This document shows, piece by piece, positions 59,726 through 64,000 of a stretch of DNA of 64,000 bases. The stretch is from Amycolatopsis sp. DSM 110486 (GTDB lineage: Bacteria > Actinomycetota > Actinomycetes > Mycobacteriales > Pseudonocardiaceae), in the NCBI RefSeq assembly GCF_019468465.1, contig NZ_CP080519.1, forward strand, positions 9,169,001-9,233,000, in the 5' to 3' direction. The notes below the pieces were generated by a model. That model worked only from the letters and a program-made list of their open reading frames with translations. It ran no database searches and had not been told where the DNA came from. The translations under genes were made by a program, and so were the position numbers. Numbering within the stretch: position 1 is the stretch's first letter; the number at the start of each line of letters is the position of its first letter.

Positions 59726-60268
59726 TCACTCCAGAGGGAACAAGATCGGGCTGATGAGGTGCTGGCGCCGGCCGGGGGTGGGCTCGTTGCGCAGCCGGGG
59801 GAGGAGTACTTCGCGGAGCTCGGTGATGAGCTCGGCGAGCTCCTCGTGGCTCAGCCAGACCGAGTGCTGGCGGTAGCCCACCAGGTCCTCGACCGGATCC
59901 GCGCCGGCCCGGCCCAGGTACGCGGTGAACTCGGCGATCAACGTCGTCATCGCGGTCGCGAACACCTTGCGGTGATCGTCGAGCGTCGCCGAGGCCGCCG
60001 CGTCCGCGTCGATCACCGCGCGGTCACGCCGCAGCCGGTAGCTGCGCTCGACGGCGCCGCGGACGCGTTGTTCCTCGGCCACTTCGAGGATTCCGGCTTC
60101 GGCGAGCAGGCCGACGTGGCGGTACAGGGTCGCCTTCGACACGTCGTGGATGCGCTCGGCCAGCTGGGTGGTGGTCAGGGGCTGCCCGCCGGAGAGGGCG
60201 TGCACCACGCGCAGCCGCACCGGGTGCACCAGGAGTTCCAGATCGTCCACGCCGTTATGTTCGCACAT
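59726..60268 (-). CDS. ArsR-like winged-helix regulator
   Basis: A 180-residue regulator. The winged helix is LVHPVRLRVVHALSGGQPLTTTQLAERIHDVSKATLYRHVGLLAEAG, followed by a helical domain with no metal-binding cysteines. This type often controls a divergently encoded hydrolase or transporter. The divergent alpha/beta hydrolase gene and a palindrome in the 63-bp gap fit that. The start could alternatively be the GTG six codons later. Confidence 0.88.
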   Translation of the reverse strand: MCEHNGVDDLELLVHPVRLRVVHALSGGQPLTTTQLAERIHDVSKATLYRHVGLLAEAGILEVAEEQRVRGAVERSYRLRRDRAVIDADAAASATLDDHRKVFATAMTTLIAEFTAYLGRAGADPVEDLVGYRQHSVWLSHEELAELITELREVLLPRLRNEPTPGRRQHLISPILFPLE

Positions 60269-60281
60269 CTGCTACCATCCT

Positions 60282-60298
60282 CAATGTTGAGAACGTTG
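60282..60298. promoter_or_regulatory. Candidate ArsR operator
   Basis: CAATGTT-GAG-AACGTTG is a near-perfect palindrome (one mismatched pair) between the ArsR and hydrolase starts; CTCAA/TTGAG at 60280-60291 overlaps it. TACCAT at 60274-60279 could be the hydrolase -10. Confidence 0.5.
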
Positions 60299-60331
60299 GG
60301 CCACTGGGGGCCCGGGACGGGAGGTTCGGCG

Positions 60332-61213
60332 ATGAAGGTCGACGCGGCACCACAGGGCGAGCACTACGAAGTGGCCGGGCGCCGGCTGCTGCTGCATCGC
60401 GGCGGCTCCGGCGGGCCGCCGGTGGTGTTCCTGCCTGGCGCGGGCTTGATGGCGTATGACTTCCTGAACGTGCAGCAGCGCGTCGCGGAGTTCACCACGA
60501 GCGTGGTGTACGACCGGGCCGGCACAGGCTGGAGCGATGCTGCCGAGCTGCCCCGCACGCCGGACCAGGTGACGGAGGAACTGCGGGCCCTGCTGGCGGC
60601 CGCGGACGTGCCCGGGCCGTACGTGCTGGCCGGACATTCGCTCGGGGCGCTGTACGCCCGCCGCTATGCGCAGCGCTTCCCAGGGGAGGTCGCCGGCCTG
60701 GTGTTCCTCGATCCGGGCCACGAGGACATCCTGGAGTTCCTGCCGAAGGAGGCCGCCGAGCTGAACGAGAGCCTCAAGCCCGACCTGGCCGCCCTGCCCG
60801 AGCCGACTCCCGCGCAACTGGACGCGTCGCGCGACGCATTGCTGAAGCTGTACGCGAACTGGCCCGACGGTGTCCGGGACGCGTTGGTGGACAAGCACCT
60901 CACGGAGTGGCGCACGGCGGTCCTGGAGACGCGGAACTTCGAAACCGAGGTGTACGACCAGGTCCGCGCCGGGGGAGTGCTGCCGGACGTACCGCTCGTG
61001 GTGCTGAGCGCGCTCGGGGCCAACCCGTACTGGGCGCAGTTCGCCTCCCCGGAGCTGATGGATTCGATGCTCGCGGGGATCAAGGCCCTGCACGCGTCGA
61101 TCGCCGCGTCCGTGCCGCGAGGTGAGCACCGCATACTCGACGGTGCGGCACACCAGACGATGCACCTGGAGCACGAAGACGCTGTCGTGGAGGCGATCCG
61201 CTCAGTCCTCTGA
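60332..61213 (+). CDS. Alpha/beta hydrolase
   Basis: A 293-residue alpha/beta hydrolase. The oxyanion region is VVFLPGAGLMAYDF, the nucleophile elbow is AGHSLGALYARRYA (Ser near 103), and the late His is in DGAAHQTMHLEHED. The substrate is unknown. ATG 60332 has GGGAGG eight bases upstream; an earlier in-frame ATG overlaps the operator. Probably controlled by the divergent ArsR gene. Confidence 0.9.
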   Translation: MKVDAAPQGEHYEVAGRRLLLHRGGSGGPPVVFLPGAGLMAYDFLNVQQRVAEFTTSVVYDRAGTGWSDAAELPRTPDQVTEELRALLAAADVPGPYVLAGHSLGALYARRYAQRFPGEVAGLVFLDPGHEDILEFLPKEAAELNESLKPDLAALPEPTPAQLDASRDALLKLYANWPDGVRDALVDKHLTEWRTAVLETRNFETEVYDQVRAGGVLPDVPLVVLSALGANPYWAQFASPELMDSMLAGIKALHASIAASVPRGEHRILDGAAHQTMHLEHEDAVVEAIRSVL

Positions 61214-61245
61214 GGACGATCTGCGCGAGATGGCACCCCTTGAAG

Positions 61246-61264
61246 TGTATAACGACCTATACCG
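61246..61264 (+). repeat. 19-bp palindromic motif, copy 2
   Basis: TGTATAACGACCTATACCG, 33 bp after the hydrolase stop and ~180 bp before the oxidoreductase start. The rest of the 233-bp gap (61214-61446) shows no credible gene. Confidence 0.8.
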
Positions 61265-61446
61265 CTGGGCGTTGTGCACAAACCAGGTGATCCCTCGAAG
61301 CTCTCACGTACCCCCAAACCTCTGCAAAGACCGGCACCCAGACGGCGGCCGATTCCTTTCGGCTCCGCGCGAGGTCTACCTCTTCGACGGTGCGGCTCGC
61401 CCCGAGCCGGCCGTGGTTCGGCAACCCGAGAAGAGGGCTGATCGCC

Positions 61447-62439
61447 GTGAGCATTCCCGCGACCATGCGCGCGCTGGAGCAGACTTCGCTCGAGGGGCCG
61501 CAAGACCTGCGGTTGATCACCGACGTGCCGGTGCCGGCTCCCGGCCGGGGTGAAGTGCTGATCAGGGTCCGGGCCGCCGGGGTCAACTTCGCCGACCTCT
61601 CGCAGGCCCGTGGGGTGTTCCGGGGCGGCCCGCAGCCGCCGTACCTGGCGGGTTTCGAGGCCGCGGGCGACGTTGTCGCGTTGGGTGCGGAGGTAACCGG
61701 CCTGGGGCCGGGGAGCCCGGTCATCGGTGTCGGGCCCGGTGCGTTCGCCGAGTACGCGGTCCTGCCCGCGGCCGCGGCGATGCCGGTGCCTGCCGGCTGG
61801 ACGGCCGAGCAGGCGCTGGGCCTGGTCGTGAACCGGCCGACCGCGCTCGCGGCGCTCAAGCCGCTGGGCCGGCTGACCTCGGGGGAGACGGTGGTGGTCC
61901 ACGCAGCGGCAGGCGCGACCGGCCAGGCCGCGGTGAGGATGGCCAAGCACTACGGCGCGACGGTCATCGCCACCGCTTCCCAGGGCAAGCACGAGACCGT
62001 GCGGGCGCTCGGCGCCGATCACGTCCTGGACTCCGCCACCCCCGATCTCGCCGCCGAAGTCCTGCGGCTGACCGGTGGTGCCGGTGCCGATCTGGTGCTG
62101 GAGTCCGCCGGAGGTGCCGGCTTCGCGGCCGGCCTGGCCTCCGCCAAGCCGGTCACCGGCCGGGTCGTCGTCTACGGCTTGGCGGGCGGCGAAGCCGCGA
62201 TCACCAACTGGGACCTGGTGTACCGCCACCAGGTCCACGTCGTCGGCCTCAACCTCGGGATGCTGATCCGGGCGGCTCCCCGGATCTTCGGTGAGGTCAT
62301 GGGTGAGCTGTCGGCCCTCGTCGCCGCCGGTGTCCTCCCACCCGAACGCCCGGTCGTCTACGACTTGGCCGACGGCCCGCAAGCCCTTGCCGCGCTGGAG
62401 TCGAGGGTGACCGTCGGCAAGCTCGCCCTGCGGCCCTGA
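61447..62439 (+). CDS. Zinc-type quinone oxidoreductase (MDR family)
   Basis: A 330-residue medium-chain reductase of the quinone oxidoreductase group. MRALEQTSLEGPQDLRLI begins the catalytic domain, and VVVHAAAGATGQAAVRMAKHYGATVIATAS is the NADPH-binding fold. The zinc-ligand cysteines of alcohol dehydrogenases are absent, so NADPH:quinone or enoyl reduction is likely. GTG 61447 is preceded by GAGGG at nine bases; ATG 61465 is the alternative. Confidence 0.9.
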   Translation: MSIPATMRALEQTSLEGPQDLRLITDVPVPAPGRGEVLIRVRAAGVNFADLSQARGVFRGGPQPPYLAGFEAAGDVVALGAEVTGLGPGSPVIGVGPGAFAEYAVLPAAAAMPVPAGWTAEQALGLVVNRPTALAALKPLGRLTSGETVVVHAAAGATGQAAVRMAKHYGATVIATASQGKHETVRALGADHVLDSATPDLAAEVLRLTGGAGADLVLESAGGAGFAAGLASAKPVTGRVVVYGLAGGEAAITNWDLVYRHQVHVVGLNLGMLIRAAPRIFGEVMGELSALVAAGVLPPERPVVYDLADGPQALAALESRVTVGKLALRP

Positions 62440-62538
62440 CGTCGCGCTGACCTGGGGTTCGATACCTTCGTGCCACTTTCGGGGTCTTATGGGGTGACGG
62501 TCCCGATCCGCGGGAGCGGTCCGGACGAGGAGCAGGGC

Positions 62539-62595
62539 ATGGTCACCAGGCAATCCACGGTCACCCCCATGCCGCGACCTGGGCTCGCCGCATGA
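62539..62595 (+). CDS. Possible 18-codon leader peptide coupled to the sigma factor
   Basis: ATG 62539 has GAGGAG at a good distance (GAGGAGCAGGGC then ATG) and opens an 18-codon frame (MVTRQSTVTPMPRPGLAA) whose TGA overlaps the sigma-factor ATG as ATGA. The sigma gene itself lacks a Shine-Dalgarno sequence. GGCATGG and CCATGCC arms flank part of the ORF and could form a stem over its start. Coupled translation is inferred. Confidence 0.4.
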   Translation: MVTRQSTVTPMPRPGLAA

Positions 62596-63587
62596 CGGCC
62601 CAGGTGCGGGAGCCGGCGGATCGGGACCGGTTCACCGCCGAAACCGAGCCGTTCCGGCGGGAGCTGCTGGCGCACTGCTACCGCATGGTCGGTTCTGCGC
62701 ATGACGCCGAGGACCTGGTGCAAGAAACCTACCTGCGGGCCTGGCGGTCCTACGCCGGGTTCGAAGGCCGTGCGTCGATCCGGTCCTGGCTCTACAAGAT
62801 CGCCACCAACGTCTGCCTGACCGCGGTGGAGCCGCGCAAGATCCGGATGCTGCCCTCGGGCCTGGGCGGTCCCCAGGAGGGATCCGAGACCTCGGCCAAC
62901 CCCGTCGCGCCGGATGAGGTCTCGTGGCTGGAACCGTGGCCGGACCGGTGGACCACCGCCGCCGACGACGACCCGGCCACGTCGGTCGTCGCGCGCGAGT
63001 CACTGCGCCTGGCGCTCATCGCGAGCCTGCAGCACCTGCCCGCCCGCCAGCGCGCGATCCTCATCCTGCGTGAGGTGCTCGCGTTCTCCGCGGCCGAAAC
63101 CGCGCAGCTGCTCGGTACCACCACGGCGGCGGTGAAGAGCGGGCTGCAGCGGGCCCGGGCGCGGCTGGGTGAGCTGGAACCACGGCCGGAGCAGTTGCTG
63201 GAACCGGCTGACCAGCGGGCACGGGCACTGCTCGACGGTTACATCGCGGCCTTCGAACGCTCGGATGCCGGTCTCCTGGAACAGGTGCTGCGCGCGGACG
63301 CGACGCTCGAGGCGACACCGTTCCGCGAGTGGCAGGCCGGGCTGGTGAACTGCATCCGCATGCTCACCGCGGACGTGCTGGGGGCACCGGGGGACTGGCG
63401 GATGCTCGCCACCACCGCCAATGGCCAGCCCGCTGCCGTCGAGTACCGCCGAGACGAAGCCGGTGTGTTCCGGGGGAGAGGCATCGTGGTGCTGGACCCG
63501 ACCGCCGCCGGCGTCTCCCGTGTCGTCGCGTTCCACGACGCGGCCCTGGTCACCCTGTTCGGCTTCCCCGAATCGCTCACAGACTGA
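62592..63587 (+). CDS. ECF sigma factor with C-terminal SnoaL-like domain
   Basis: A 331-residue sigma-70-family protein. Region 2 is HCYRMVGSAHDAEDLVQETYLRAWRS (residues ~28-55), and region 4 is LPARQRAILILREVLAFSAAETAQLLGTTTAAVKSGLQRARARL (~143-190). The last ~125 residues look like a SnoaL/NTF2-like pocket, as in SigJ/ECF41-type factors, where the tail controls activity and no anti-sigma gene is needed. An ordinary downstream membrane anti-sigma gene is indeed absent. The start is in the ATGA overlap with a possible leader ORF. Confidence 0.88.
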   Translation: MTAQVREPADRDRFTAETEPFRRELLAHCYRMVGSAHDAEDLVQETYLRAWRSYAGFEGRASIRSWLYKIATNVCLTAVEPRKIRMLPSGLGGPQEGSETSANPVAPDEVSWLEPWPDRWTTAADDDPATSVVARESLRLALIASLQHLPARQRAILILREVLAFSAAETAQLLGTTTAAVKSGLQRARARLGELEPRPEQLLEPADQRARALLDGYIAAFERSDAGLLEQVLRADATLEATPFREWQAGLVNCIRMLTADVLGAPGDWRMLATTANGQPAAVEYRRDEAGVFRGRGIVVLDPTAAGVSRVVAFHDAALVTLFGFPESLTD

Positions 63588-63634
63588 TCCTGACCGGTCG
63601 CGCCAAGTCCGGTGTAGACAGTCACTCTCAAAAA

Positions 63635-63653
63635 TGTATAACGACCTATACGG
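63635..63653 (+). repeat. 19-bp palindromic motif, copy 3
   Basis: TGTATAACGACCTATACGG, 47 bp after the sigma-factor stop, in an AT-rich stretch (63588-63713) between convergent genes. An ATG at 63634 would start a 21-codon frame through the motif, but no ribosome-binding site is present. Confidence 0.8.
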
Positions 63654-63713
63654 CGGACCAAATGTCAAAAACCAATTTGTCACGCAACAGCCCAGTTAAC
63701 CACCAAAACCCAG

Positions 63714-64000
63714 CTAAAGACCAGCGAGAATCCCGACCACGGCGTCGTAGGTCTGTTCCACGTCAAGGCTTTCCGTATCGACCACAGTGCACTTCGGACG
63801 TTGTCGCAGGTACGCCGCGAGGTGGTCGTGGACGCGGTCGATCAGCTCCAGCCCGCCGGCGCGGGTGATGATCTCGTCGATGTCGCGGGCCGGTCCGCTG
63901 TCGCTGGAGCGGGACGAGTAGCGGTCGAACGCGTGGGGCTTCGCCGCGGTCAGCACGATCTCGACGTACGAAGCTCCTGCGGCACGCGCGGCTGCTTCGA
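63714..64000 (-). CDS. Nucleotide kinase/AAA-like protein, C-terminal part only
   Basis: The gene runs off the right edge; 95 C-terminal codons are visible. The segment EAAARAAGASYVEIVLTAAKPHAFDRYSSRS, followed by ELIDRVHDHLAAYLRQRPKCTVVDTESLDVEQTYDAVVGILAGL, resembles the end of small P-loop NTP-binding kinases (shikimate-kinase or zeta-like). The P-loop lies outside the window. Function is not assignable. Confidence 0.65.
   Translation of the reverse strand, partial: EAAARAAGASYVEIVLTAAKPHAFDRYSSRSSDSGPARDIDEIITRAGGLELIDRVHDHLAAYLRQRPKCTVVDTESLDVEQTYDAVVGILAGL

Noticed and set aside
63634..63699. 21-codon ORF starting MYNDLYGG over motif copy 3
   Set aside because: No ribosome-binding site, and the equivalent frame is not conserved at motif copy 1.

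Overview
The window is 64 kb of very GC-rich actinomycete chromosome. Pointers are frequent GTG starts, a MSMEG_4193-type phosphatase, a DUF5703-like protein, an F420/LLM-type oxidoreductase, CUT1 sugar transporters without their own ATPase, and many leaderless promoters (TANNNT about 6-8 nt before the start codon). An Amycolatopsis-like member of the Pseudonocardiaceae is my best guess, by inference only. I saw no rRNA, tRNA, CRISPR array, prophage, insertion sequence or biosynthetic gene cluster.

Layout. 1-576: 5'-truncated NUDIX protein. 580-10306: LacI-controlled glycan operon (solute-binding lipoprotein, two permeases, GH2 beta-galactosidase, GH38 alpha-mannosidase) with a 14-bp perfect palindrome at its promoter. 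10425-16381: amino-acid permease, small catalase-like protein, threonine synthase, and an MFS exporter with a C-terminal extension resembling a winged helix. 16450-21128: three tandem paralogous multi-membrane GT-C-like proteins, then a stand-alone LigD-type primase. 22109-33980: serine hydrolase, thiolase/HxlR pair, NmrA-like protein, TetR with secretory lipase (signal peptide out of frame), GH95 fucosidase, DoxX, LysR, hot-dog dehydratase and a cobalamin-binding-like protein. 34062-34466: broken ABC ATPase.

34630-44718 is the most coherent catabolic block. A fused XRE-TetR regulator heads a nine-gene, mostly overlapping operon: DUF849/BKACE enzyme, hydroxyacyl (carnitine-type) dehydrogenase, hot-dog thioesterase, a complete peptide-type ABC importer and a beta-lactamase-fold hydrolase. 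A degenerate CaiD-like crotonase is divergent. The enzyme trio matches the carnitine to dehydrocarnitine to betainyl-CoA to glycine betaine route (cdhA/cdhB/cdhC).

44715-57467: nitrilase/GntR, M20 peptidase plus alpha/beta hydrolase, ArsR/SRPBCC pair, HAD hydrolase, then a block resembling the mycobacterial phosphatase-uppP-DUF-lppL neighbourhood, interrupted by a glycosyltransferase and a repeat array. 57574-64000: M3 oligopeptidase, ArsR/hydrolase pair, quinone oxidoreductase, ECF sigma factor with SnoaL-like tail and possible 18-codon leader ORF, and a truncated kinase-like gene.

Most unusual elements: (1) a ~114-bp double-hairpin repeat at 23447-23560 and 56620-56732 whose stems differ by compensatory substitutions; the second copy is fused to four 60-bp tandem units. 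(2) A 19-bp palindromic motif at 59685, 61246 and 63635, always in one orientation in intergenic DNA. (3) The XRE-TetR regulator with a 15-bp palindrome covering its own -35 hexamer.
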